Below, piece after piece: positions 5,727-12,274 of a DNA stretch of 12,274 nt. Under the pieces are notes generated by a model. It was not told the DNA's origin. It was given only the letters and a program-made list of their open reading frames with translations, and ran no database searches. The DNA lies in contig JACDGH010000054.1 in NCBI GenBank assembly GCA_013815395.1, positions 1-12,274 on the forward strand, read 5' to 3'. Each line of letters starts with the position of its first letter. The first letter of the stretch is position 1. The DNA comes from Parachlamydiaceae bacterium. GTDB taxonomy: Bacteria; Chlamydiota; Chlamydiia; Chlamydiales; Parachlamydiaceae. Made by a program: the position numbers and the translations under genes.

Positions 5727-8219
5727 GTGAGTACTTCAGTTAAAAAATTTGAATCTTTTCTGCCTCTTTGGGTTATGCTTGGGCCATTATTTGTCATTGG
5801 CATTGTTTTAATAATGAATATACAAGCTTTATCTATGCAGTGGGGAATGCCTCTAATATCCCTTGGTGGTATCGTCGTGTGCTACTTTTGGAGATGGCGA
5901 GGGTGCATTTTGGCATGTACCCTTTTGTCTGTCGCTTTCGCTTTTCAACTATTCCTGCATCCCTCCCTAGAGATTCTATGGACGACTACTTTGTTTTTAT
6001 CTTTTGCTGCTTCTTTTGTAGTGACCACATTATTCCTTGATGAATCTCAAATTGTTTTAGATAAATTAGGCGATCAAGCAGGGCAAGCAAAAGAATCTTT
6101 GACACAGCTTGAGCATCAGTCGATTGCACAGACTAAGATTGAATCAGAAAAGTTGTATTTGGCATCGCAAGTAGAACAGCTTAAGAGGGAATTATTAGAA
6201 AATGGCGATAAACTAAAGTCACATGAAAAGTTAATTGCGATTGTACGTGAAGAACTGATTTCCTCTCATGCACAGCATGAAAAATTGTTACTTGAGCTTT
6301 TTGAATCTCGAAAACAATCGGCAACATTTGAACAACAGGTGGCTCGCTTACAAGATAAAAATAACTGTTTAGAGTCGGCCTTGAAAGAAGCGGTTCACTT
6401 AGAATTAACTAATGATACGTATGTTAACAAAGCACAGGAAGCGCAAGTTTTACATGATGCGATTGCGCAAGAAATGAAGGAGCAGATTGAAGCGCTTCTG
6501 TCAGAAAAACAATCGTTAGAAAAGACTTTAACAAATCTACAGCGTGAATTTGAGTTCCAATCTTTTAGAGCAACTAACAAATCTGAGTTATCTGATAGCC
6601 AGAGTGTTGAAATTGCAGTTTTAAGGGATGTTATAAAACGCTCAAATGAAGATTTAAGATTAGAAAAAATAAAGGGTGAAGAATATAAGATTACTAGTTC
6701 AGAATTTGAAAGGGGCTTAAGTATTCAGGTAGAAAATCTGACCAGAAAATTGTTAGCTTCGACCCAACAAATTGCCGAATGGCAACGAAAATTGAATGAT
6801 TATAATTCCTTAACTATCAGCCATGCTGCACTCCAAGCCAAAATTCAAGAGCATGTTTCAAAAGAAAGTGAAGTGCGTCTGGAACTAGATAATAAGTCCG
6901 TGCTCTTACAAGAACTACAACACAAATTGAATGATTATTATTCATTGACTATAAGCAATGCTGAGCTGCAAACACAAATTCAAGAACATATTTCACAAGA
7001 AAGTGAATTGCGCCTGGAATTAGCTGATAATTCCTTGCTCCTAGAACAACTACAACACAAATTAAATGATTATTATTCATTGACTATAAGCAATGCTGAG
7101 CTGCAAACACAAATTCAAGAACATATTTCACAAGAAAGTGAATTGCGCCTGGAATTAGCTGATAATTCCTTGCTCCTAGAGCAACTACAACGCAAATTGA
7201 ATGACTATAATTCCTTAACTATCAGCCATGCTGAGCTGCAAACACAAATTCAAAAACATATTTCACTAGAAAGTGAATTGCGCTTAGAATTAGCTGATAA
7301 TTCCTTACTCTTACAAGAACTACAACACAAATTAAATGATTATAATTCATTGACTATAAGCCATGCTGAACTGCAAACACAAATTCAAGAACATATTTCA
7401 CAAGAAAGTGAATTGCGCCTAGAATTAGCTGATAATTCCTTGCTCTTAGAACAACTACAACGCAAATTGAATGATTATAATTCATTGAAAAAAAGCAATG
7501 CTGAGCTGCAAACACAAGTTCAAGAGCATGTTTTAAAAGAAAGTCAAGTGTGCTTAGAACTAGATAATAAGACAGTTCTTTTAGCTGAACTTCAAAGTAA
7601 ATTGAATGATTACAATTCCATGCTTGTTAGCCATGCATCTCTAAAAAAACAAATCCAGGTGCATGTTTCGAAAGAGGAAGAAATGTGTCGCGAGCTTGAT
7701 AATTTATCTTCTGTACATGCAGAAGCCCAAGCGGCTAATGCATCAAACTTGCGTCTTATATCGGATTGTAATGTGCTTAAATATGAAATTTCGAGCCTTA
7801 AGCAAGAACTTGAAAATATTCATAAAGATAAAGAAGCTTTAATTCAGGAATGCGCTTTACAAAAAGATAAAACTCCGCTGCTGCATAACAATGAAGAAGA
7901 AGAGCTAAAAAGATTTCGTGAGATACGTCGCTTGGAGGGCTTATATCTACAAATGCGCGACCAGTTTCATGAGAAATCTAGAGTGCTTGATGGCACACGT
8001 CGCGAGCTTTTCTTAATGCAGGAAAAATTCCTTTCTATCCAAAAAGATTTCGAAAGTAAAGAGATGTTTGGGGATAACGATTCTGAGGAATGTCTCTATG
8101 AAATAATTTCAGGTACTGAAGCAGAGTTAAGACAGCAAGTGATTGAATTTGACAAAGAAACCGTACGACTTCATCAATTAATTGACGTTTTGATGCAGGA
8201 ATCTTTAAAAACTAATTAA
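5727..8219 (+). CDS. Membrane-anchored giant coiled-coil protein with seven 45-residue repeats
   Basis: I cannot assign a name or function. From the GTG at 5727 the protein has 830 residues; the frame is open from a TTG at 5688, which would add 13. Residues 13-103 hold about four hydrophobic helices (near 13-31, 40-56, 60-77 and 81-103). Everything after is charged, Leu/Gln/Glu-rich helix with no proline-rich breaks, typical of a long coiled coil probably facing the cytoplasm. Residues 355-669 are seven tandem copies of a 45-residue unit beginning KLNDY. The last 150 residues (RFREIRRLEGLYLQMRDQF...) are non-repetitive, arginine- and glutamate-rich, and may be the conserved functional end. 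It has its own promoter and is followed after nine bases by a small cysteine-rich gene. A structural, tethering or cell-shape role is inference. Confidence 0.8.
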   Translation: MSTSVKKFESFLPLWVMLGPLFVIGIVLIMNIQALSMQWGMPLISLGGIVVCYFWRWRGCILACTLLSVAFAFQLFLHPSLEILWTTTLFLSFAASFVVTTLFLDESQIVLDKLGDQAGQAKESLTQLEHQSIAQTKIESEKLYLASQVEQLKRELLENGDKLKSHEKLIAIVREELISSHAQHEKLLLELFESRKQSATFEQQVARLQDKNNCLESALKEAVHLELTNDTYVNKAQEAQVLHDAIAQEMKEQIEALLSEKQSLEKTLTNLQREFEFQSFRATNKSELSDSQSVEIAVLRDVIKRSNEDLRLEKIKGEEYKITSSEFERGLSIQVENLTRKLLASTQQIAEWQRKLNDYNSLTISHAALQAKIQEHVSKESEVRLELDNKSVLLQELQHKLNDYYSLTISNAELQTQIQEHISQESELRLELADNSLLLEQLQHKLNDYYSLTISNAELQTQIQEHISQESELRLELADNSLLLEQLQRKLNDYNSLTISHAELQTQIQKHISLESELRLELADNSLLLQELQHKLNDYNSLTISHAELQTQIQEHISQESELRLELADNSLLLEQLQRKLNDYNSLKKSNAELQTQVQEHVLKESQVCLELDNKTVLLAELQSKLNDYNSMLVSHASLKKQIQVHVSKEEEMCRELDNLSSVHAEAQAANASNLRLISDCNVLKYEISSLKQELENIHKDKEALIQECALQKDKTPLLHNNEEEELKRFREIRRLEGLYLQMRDQFHEKSRVLDGTRRELFLMQEKFLSIQKDFESKEMFGDNDSEECLYEIISGTEAELRQQVIEFDKETVRLHQLIDVLMQESLKTN
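6789..7733 (+). repeat. Seven tandem 135-base repeats inside the coiled-coil gene
   Basis: Units start at 6789, 6924, 7059, 7194, 7329, 7464 and 7599, each 135 bases (45 codons) with no length variation. Copies 2 and 3 differ at only three bases, all near the unit edges, indicating recent duplication or gene conversion. Copies 4 and 5 are close to them; copies 1, 6 and 7 are more diverged. Copies 1 and 4 share the synonymous spelling of the TTAACTATCAGCCATGCT segment while 2, 3 and 5 share another, so the array is a mosaic. Length change would keep the reading frame. Confidence 0.95.
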
Positions 8220-8228
8220 AGGAATTTT

Positions 8229-8441
8229 ATGAAATCCATCTTAGCATTATTTTTTAGTGCGCTCTTATTAGCTAATTCACCTTCATTTGCAGAGACGAAG
8301 GCATGCAATTGCAAAAATTGCAAATGTGTTCAAGAATCTAATTGTGGGTGTTTATCTGGAGGAGCATGCTCATGTGGACCTCAAGCATCATGCTGTGAGG
8401 GTTGTGCCGCTGGAAAAAGCTGTAACTGTGAAGTTAAATAA
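8229..8441 (+). CDS. Small exported cysteine-rich (metallothionein-like) protein
   Basis: A 70-residue product with a clear signal peptide: MKS, a hydrophobic core LALFFSALLLA, and a likely cleavage after SFA at residue 21. The mature part of about 49 residues holds 13 cysteines arranged as CxC, CxxCxC, CxC, CxC, CC and CxC pairs, with Gly, Ser and Lys between and almost no hydrophobic residues. This is the composition of a metal-binding or disulfide-crosslinked peptide; metallothioneins are normally cytoplasmic, so an exported one is notable. AAGGA lies five bases before the ATG and only nine bases separate it from the coiled-coil gene, so they are probably co-transcribed. In chlamydiae the outer envelope is crosslinked by cysteine-rich proteins, making an envelope role possible, but the protein resembles neither OmcA nor OmcB that I can see. 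Confidence 0.75.
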   Translation: MKSILALFFSALLLANSPSFAETKACNCKNCKCVQESNCGCLSGGACSCGPQASCCEGCAAGKSCNCEVK

Positions 8442-8449
8442 AGCCGAAA

Positions 8450-9340
8450 TCAGCTGCATTTCCAAGGCGTGAGAATTTCATAGCCGGTGTCGTTAATAAG
8501 GATAGTGTGTTCCCACTGAGCGCTGGCTCTGCCATCGGAAGTGCGTGCTGTCCACTGATCATTAGGATCTATAGTTGCTCCGCGCACCCCTGCATTAATC
8601 ATGGGTTCGATAGTGAAGGTCATTCCGGGGATAAGAATGATGTTTAATTTATTCTTGTTATGTGGAATCTGAGGTCCTTCGTGAAATTCAACGCCCACTC
8701 CATGACCGACGAATTGATTGACTACTGAACAACCTTTTGAGACTGCATAGTTTTCAATAATATCTCCAATATGCGAGACAGCAATACCTGGCTTAAGGGG
8801 TGAGATGGATTGCATGAGGCATTCATAAGCAACGTCCACAACAAGCCGACGTTCGGCATTAACCTCACCTATCATAACCATTCGGCTGCAATCGCCATAA
8901 TAGCCATTGAGGATGCAAGTAACATCTATATTGATGATATCGCCATTGACTAATTTTCTTGGGCTTGGAATTCCATGGCAGATGACTTCATTGATGGAGG
9001 TGCAAATGCTTTTAGGGAATGGAGGTTCTCCATAGTGCAGTGGGGCAGGAATAGCGCCGGCTTCAAGATGTAATTGATGAGCGAAATCGTTAAGCTCTTG
9101 GGTGGTAACCCCTTCTTTTGCTAATTCGCAGGTCTTATCGAGTATTTTTGCGGCAAGATGTCCGGATGCACGAATACCTGCGATTTGCTTTTCACTTTTG
9201 ATGATGATATCGTGCTTTTTAAAGTAAAGAGAATGTAAATTCTCAAATTTAACAGGTTGTTGTTCTCCATTAGCAGGAAAATGACATTGTTTCCATTTTT
9301 TCCCACTACCGCACCAGCAAATATCATTTCTACCAATCAT
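8450..9340 (-). CDS. map: Type I methionine aminopeptidase with N-terminal SEC-C zinc motif
   Basis: Removes the initiator methionine from nascent proteins in the cytoplasm. Numbered from an upstream in-frame ATG at 9361, the two-metal pita-bread site is complete: Asp146 (NIDV), Asp157 (GDCSRM), His220 (GHGVGV), Glu252 (TIEPM) and Glu284 (QWEHT), plus substrate His129 (CHGIP). An N-terminal SEC-C motif (CWCGSGKKWKQCH, 15-27) would bind zinc and probably helps ribosome contact, as in the chlamydial Map, which the whole sequence resembles. I prefer the ATG at 9340 (296 residues), giving MIGRNDICWCGSG, because the chlamydial enzyme starts at the equivalent point and because the best promoter would start transcription at about 9361. 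The gene converges on the cysteine-rich gene with eight bases between stops and no visible terminator. Confidence 0.95.
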   Translation of the reverse strand: MIGRNDICWCGSGKKWKQCHFPANGEQQPVKFENLHSLYFKKHDIIIKSEKQIAGIRASGHLAAKILDKTCELAKEGVTTQELNDFAHQLHLEAGAIPAPLHYGEPPFPKSICTSINEVICHGIPSPRKLVNGDIINIDVTCILNGYYGDCSRMVMIGEVNAERRLVVDVAYECLMQSISPLKPGIAVSHIGDIIENYAVSKGCSVVNQFVGHGVGVEFHEGPQIPHNKNKLNIILIPGMTFTIEPMINAGVRGATIDPNDQWTARTSDGRASAQWEHTILINDTGYEILTPWKCS

Positions 9341-9367
9341 TGTATTGTCCGTTGTAAACATATTCTC

Positions 9368-9396
9368 ATTCTATCATGAATTGTTAAGCAAATCAA
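9368..9396 (-). promoter_or_regulatory. Promoter of map
   Basis: On the minus strand TTGATT (9396-9391) and TAGAAT (9373-9368) lie 17 bases apart. Transcription would begin near 9361, at the upstream ATG itself, leaving a leader of about 21 bases to the ATG at 9340. This favours the shorter form of the protein unless the message is leaderless. Confidence 0.5.
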
Positions 9397-9614
9397 GTTT
9401 GAAAATGAAAAATGGCAATGCATAACGATCCACTTACAATTCTTGCAATCTTGATTTAGAAATTGCTTGTAAAAGATCTGGTCCTTTTGTTATGACTTCT
9501 AATGTTTTTATAAATTTCAGTTGAATTGCCAAAAGAACGAAAGCCTTATTTAAGGTGAAACAATCTGACTTAATTCCTTTCTTGCTTTGTTTAAATTAAT
9601 AAAATTGAGGTAGT

Positions 9615-10136
9615 GTGAGTTGCTGTAATTTCTGTTTAACTCCTACAGGTGGGATGTCCACCGAATTAGTAGCCCCAGTGGTAGAAAGTCTAGAACAAAA
9701 AACTAGACCTGAATCCTCGATGCACAAAATAGTCGAGATTATGAAAAAAAAGCCACTAAGCGAGCTTTCCTTAATCCTATGCAGTGGGAAAAGACAGCAA
9801 GCAGGATATATTAAAAGAAGCTGTGGGGATTGGTCATCATGCCATGTAAAGACTGTAGTCCATCCAAAATCAATTTGGAAAATTCCAGATGGAGATATAA
9901 TTGTCTTTGAAAATCCTCCTAAAGAGATTTCTAAAGATTGGGAATCCTTGGTTGAAAGAGATTTGTACCAGGTGATTTGTAAATCCAGGGATGGATTGAA
10001 AGATTATGTAAAATTTACAGGTGTCAAAGAAGCTTTATCCGTCCCATCACAAGTTTTTTTGGAGGTTTTCCCCCAAGAAAGTGCTCAGTCGTGGTATTCA
10101 TCTGCAGAGATGGAAACGCTATATTTGAAATGCTAA
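9615..10136 (+). CDS. Hypothetical protein, 173 residues
   Basis: I do not recognise a family. The product opens with a cysteine cluster (Cys3, Cys4, Cys7) reminiscent of a metal site or acylation sequence but without a signal peptide, so lipoprotein export is unlikely. A helix rich in Lys/Glu follows (36-54, including KIVEIMKKK), then alternating strands (LSLILCSG 51-58, IWKIPDGDIIVFENPP 87-102, DLYQVICKS 116-124). It ends in Cys173. The pattern suggests a small soluble alpha/beta domain. The GTG start at 9615 has GAGGT four bases upstream; an ATG 13 codons later lacks such a site. It is monocistronic: map diverges 250 bases upstream and a long hairpin lies just downstream. Restricted to relatives of this organism, or an effector, are both guesses. 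Confidence 0.6.
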   Translation: MSCCNFCLTPTGGMSTELVAPVVESLEQKTRPESSMHKIVEIMKKKPLSELSLILCSGKRQQAGYIKRSCGDWSSCHVKTVVHPKSIWKIPDGDIIVFENPPKEISKDWESLVERDLYQVICKSRDGLKDYVKFTGVKEALSVPSQVFLEVFPQESAQSWYSSAEMETLYLKC

Positions 10137-10155
10137 ATGCATTAAAAATTAAACA

Positions 10156-10208
10156 ATTATAAATCAAACGATTGGGCTGCGCCAAAACCAAATCGTTTAG
10201 TTTATAAT
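10156..10208. repeat. 21-pair palindrome, possible bidirectional terminator, related to the 2654-2723 element
   Basis: Bases 10156-10176 pair with 10188-10208 around an 11-base loop; I count two mismatches and one G-T pair. The outer stem is A/T only, so in either direction the GC-containing inner stem is followed by a T-rich tract, which fits a bidirectional terminator for the gene ending at 10136. The apex (ACGATTTGG on one arm, TCGT on the other, with TG(G)CGC in the loop, read on the minus strand) matches the apex of the 2654-2723 palindrome read on the plus strand, suggesting both are members of one repeat family. Confidence 0.65.
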
Positions 10209-10366
10209 ACAAATAAGGTGCTTCCCTACACCTATAAGTCAAAGTTTTCCTAAAGAATCATGAGCTTTGATAACTCATTTGTTTTTGTAAATTTTCTAAA
10301 TTATGTTGTATTTTATTTAATAGGCTGTTAAGATGTTGGCTCGACACTTAACAAAAAGTATATAAA

Positions 10367-11641
10367 ATGATGTTCCAAGATTTAAATTTGCACCCCGGAA
10401 TCCTCAAAGCTATTGAAGAGTTAGGCTACACAGCCCCTACTCCAATTCAAGAGCAGGCGATTCCCATTATCCTAAGTGGTCACGATGTGCGTGCTTCAGC
10501 ACAAACCGGGACTGGGAAAACCGCAGCATTTCTTCTGCCTGCCTTGAGTCGTCTTACACAGCCGTCTTCTATACATGGCCAGGGCCCTCGCGTATTGATT
10601 TTAGTACCGACGCGCGAATTAGCAATGCAAATTTACGCTGAAGCCAACAAGCTCAGCAAACACCTTCCTCGCATGAAAACAATCTGTATTTATGGAGGCG
10701 CTCCTTATCCAATTCAAAACCGAGATCTATCCCGTCCTTATGAAATCCTCGTGGCAACACCTGGAAGATTAATCGACCATTTAGAGCGCGGACGCATTGA
10801 CTTTTCTAGATTGGAAATGCTTGTGTTGGATGAAGCTGACCGCATGCTAGACATGGGTTTCATTGAGCCTGTAGAACAAATTGCAGCAGCTACTCCAAGT
10901 ACACGTCAAACTTTGATGTTTTCTGCTACTCTTAAAGGCAGCGTGATGAATTTATCACAACGTCTCTTGAAGAGTCCAGTTGAAGTATCAGTGACCCCAC
11001 AGCATGCAAAGCATGAAAATATTGAACAACGTCTCCATTTTGTGGACAACCTTAATCACAAGCATAAATTGTTGGAGCATCTATTAATTGATCCAACGCT
11101 TGTTCAAGCAATTGTATTTACTTCTACTAAAAATCATGCAGATATCTTGTTAGATATGCTGATTGATAGTGGGCATAGAGCAGCGGCTTTACATGGTGAC
11201 ATGAATCAACGGCAGCGTACGCGCACGATTGATAGATTAAGAGATGGCGAGAAGAATCTTAAAATTCTTGTAGCTACTGATGTTGCAGCTCGTGGTATTG
11301 ATGTATTGACAATTAGTCACGTTATTAATTTCGACTTGCCAATGAGTCCTGAAGATTACGTACACCGTATCGGTCGTACTGGTCGTGCGGGAGGTAAGGG
11401 TGTTGCTTTATCTTTTGCTGTGCCAAAAGAAATGCATATGGTAAAACGTATTGAGCAATTTACAGGCCAAAAAATTACTGCACATGTTGTAGAAGGCTTT
11501 GAATCTAAGATAAAACCAATGCCATCTCGATCATCGGATGATTCTCGGTCATCAGACGGGCCACGTCGTTCTAACCAAAGACGAGGCGGTTTTAAGCAAG
11601 AAGGCTTTAAGCAACGTAAGCCAAAAACTTGGCATAACTAA
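10367..11641 (+). CDS. rhlE: DEAD-box ATP-dependent RNA helicase, RhlE type
   Basis: Unwinds RNA duplexes with ATP, in ribosome assembly, RNA turnover and cold adaptation. All helicase motifs are present in order: Q-motif with Phe3 and PTPIQ (24-28), AQTGTGKT (45-52), PTRELA (81-86), TPGR (131-134), DEAD (155-158), SAT (186-188), IVFTSTK (249-255), ATDVAARGID (303-312) and HRIGRTGRAG (333-342). The 424 residues end in a 40-residue basic, Ser/Arg-rich tail (about 385-424) with a short internal duplication around GFKQEGFKQ, typical of RNA-binding extensions of the RhlE group. The start is ATGATG without a Shine-Dalgarno; a weak promoter-like TTGGCT/TATATA pair sits so close that a very short leader is possible. 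No gene follows closely, so it is probably monocistronic. Confidence 0.93.
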   Translation: MMFQDLNLHPGILKAIEELGYTAPTPIQEQAIPIILSGHDVRASAQTGTGKTAAFLLPALSRLTQPSSIHGQGPRVLILVPTRELAMQIYAEANKLSKHLPRMKTICIYGGAPYPIQNRDLSRPYEILVATPGRLIDHLERGRIDFSRLEMLVLDEADRMLDMGFIEPVEQIAAATPSTRQTLMFSATLKGSVMNLSQRLLKSPVEVSVTPQHAKHENIEQRLHFVDNLNHKHKLLEHLLIDPTLVQAIVFTSTKNHADILLDMLIDSGHRAAALHGDMNQRQRTRTIDRLRDGEKNLKILVATDVAARGIDVLTISHVINFDLPMSPEDYVHRIGRTGRAGGKGVALSFAVPKEMHMVKRIEQFTGQKITAHVVEGFESKIKPMPSRSSDDSRSSDGPRRSNQRRGGFKQEGFKQRKPKTWHN

Positions 11642-12042
11642 TTATTAATTACGATTAATGATTCCCCTTATTATTTATTAAATGTGTTGTTATGCATTTA
11701 GAGAGTGTGAAGTATGTGATGTGCTTCTACTCTCATATTAAAAGTATTTAGATAAAGAGGGGTTATATTTCTATATTTCAACTACGAAATTAGATCTTGC
11801 CGGTGGATTCTCACTGGCTTTTTTTTTGCATACTGTCTGTTCTCCATCCATCATCAAAATTCCCCTTTCATGTTTTTTAAAGATTAGTAGAGCCGCACTT
11901 ACATTGGACTTTTAAAAACATTTGGCGAGATTAAAATATTGCTTACATCTACAGTTTCTGGCATATGTGAATTTTAAACTATATTTAAAAGATGGTCTTG
12001 CTGGCCTATATATGCTCAAGCTTAATAAGGGGTGCGAAAAAA
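11642..12042. other. Non-coding interval of about 400 bases between rhlE and ppk2
   Basis: No convincing protein gene is visible on either strand. The interval contains an imperfect hairpin around 11700-11740 (AGAGT..GAAG paired with CTTC..ACTCT) and an intrinsic terminator at 11799-11827. About 215 bases then lead to the ppk2 start. The layout would fit a long rhlE 3' UTR or a small RNA ending at the terminator; I see no promoter good enough to decide. Confidence 0.5.
11799..11827 (+). terminator. Rho-independent terminator
   Basis: GCCGGTG (11799-11805) and CACTGGC (11812-11818) form a seven-pair stem with one G-T pair around a six-base loop, followed directly by nine T residues. This is a textbook intrinsic terminator for plus-strand transcripts, located 158 bases after the rhlE stop. 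Confidence 0.85.
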
Positions 12043-12274
12043 ATGATAATCAATTTAAAAGATTTTTGTGTCCCATCCGGACAAAAGATCAAACTCAAAG
12101 ATTGGCCGACGATTGTTAAACCCTTATATAAATCAAAGAAACAATATCAAAAAATTCTTCAAGACAATGTACGTGAGTTGGCTAAGCTGCAACGCGTTCA
12201 CTATGCTTCAAACCGCTATGCGTCGCTGCTAATTTTTCAGGGTATGGATTGCGCCGGCAAGGATGGCGTTATCC
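12043..12274 (+). CDS. ppk2: Polyphosphate kinase 2 family protein, N-terminal part (runs off window)
   Basis: Only 77 codons are present. PPK2 enzymes transfer phosphate between polyphosphate and nucleoside mono- or diphosphates, thereby making or regenerating NDP/NTP in the cytoplasm. The visible part has the standard order: a charged N-terminal lead, a long helix (YKSKKQYQKILQDNVRELAKLQ, about 29-50) and the strand SLLIFQ entering the Walker A motif GMDCAGKDG (67-75). PPK2 proteins characteristically have GMDAAGKDG at this point. The start is the ATG at 12043, with AGGGG about ten bases upstream. Subclass (AMP- or ADP-using) cannot be told because the Walker B and lid regions are outside the window. 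It is the last feature, preceded by non-coding DNA and a terminator, so it has its own promoter. Confidence 0.85.
   Translation, partial: MIINLKDFCVPSGQKIKLKDWPTIVKPLYKSKKQYQKILQDNVRELAKLQRVHYASNRYASLLIFQGMDCAGKDGVI

Noticed and set aside
6789..7733. CRISPR array or other non-coding direct repeats
   Set aside because: The 135-base units have no unique spacers and are an exact multiple of codons within one long coding frame.
10024..10242. 72-codon minus-strand open frame across the downstream hairpin
   Set aside because: It reads through the palindrome and antisense to the 173-residue protein, with no ribosome binding site or recognisable domain.
11922..12119. 65-codon plus-strand open frame overlapping the ppk2 start
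   Set aside because: It overlaps the real PPK2 frame, its sequence resembles no domain, and it has no ribosome binding site.
1..12274. tRNA, rRNA, insertion sequence transposase, phage genes or a defence system
   Set aside because: I looked for cloverleaf-like segments, rRNA signatures, transposase or integrase motifs and nuclease/helicase defence clusters and saw none; rhlE is a housekeeping-type helicase.

Overview
The window is AT-rich bacterial chromosome. My best guess is an amoeba-associated environmental chlamydia (Parachlamydiaceae-like), with other intracellular bacteria such as Legionella as the alternative. The main evidence is a methionine aminopeptidase with an N-terminal SEC-C zinc motif that reads closely like the chlamydial Map, a cysteine-type leucine-rich-repeat protein of the kind abundant in such genomes, and a membrane-anchored giant coiled-coil protein. 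The assignment is an inference; no rRNA or tRNA gene is present to settle it.

Region 1 (1-3922, minus strand) is a catabolic operon read right to left: an M20 metallopeptidase, a class III PLP aminotransferase, arginine N-succinyltransferase (astA) and the start of succinylglutamate-semialdehyde dehydrogenase (astD, cut by the window edge). AstA and AstD are enzymes of the arginine succinyltransferase (AST) pathway, which degrades arginine to glutamate. The aminotransferase sits where AstC would be expected but looks more like lysine 6-aminotransferases. The M20 enzyme may supply the deacylation step. A 28-pair palindrome lies between the first two genes and supplies the last codons and stop of the peptidase.

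Region 2 (3923-5687) is accessory: a small LRR protein (candidate host-interaction protein), an 88-codon hypothetical protein, and a decayed small gene that has lost its start codon and carries a one-base frameshift.

Region 3 (5636-8441, plus strand) starts at a clear sigma70-type promoter. It encodes a four-helix membrane protein with a very long coiled coil containing seven tandem 45-residue repeats, followed 9 bases later by a tiny exported protein with 13 cysteines. Convergent to these is map (minus strand).

Region 4 (9615-12274, plus strand) holds an unrecognised 173-residue protein, a hairpin related to the palindrome of region 1, the DEAD-box RNA helicase rhlE, about 400 bases of non-coding DNA containing a textbook intrinsic terminator, and the start of a PPK2-family polyphosphate kinase that runs off the window.

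The points I find most worth following are the hybrid AST-type operon, the palindromic repeat family (two full copies plus possible half copies), the recently duplicated coiled-coil repeats, and the secreted cysteine-rich peptide coupled to the coiled-coil gene.
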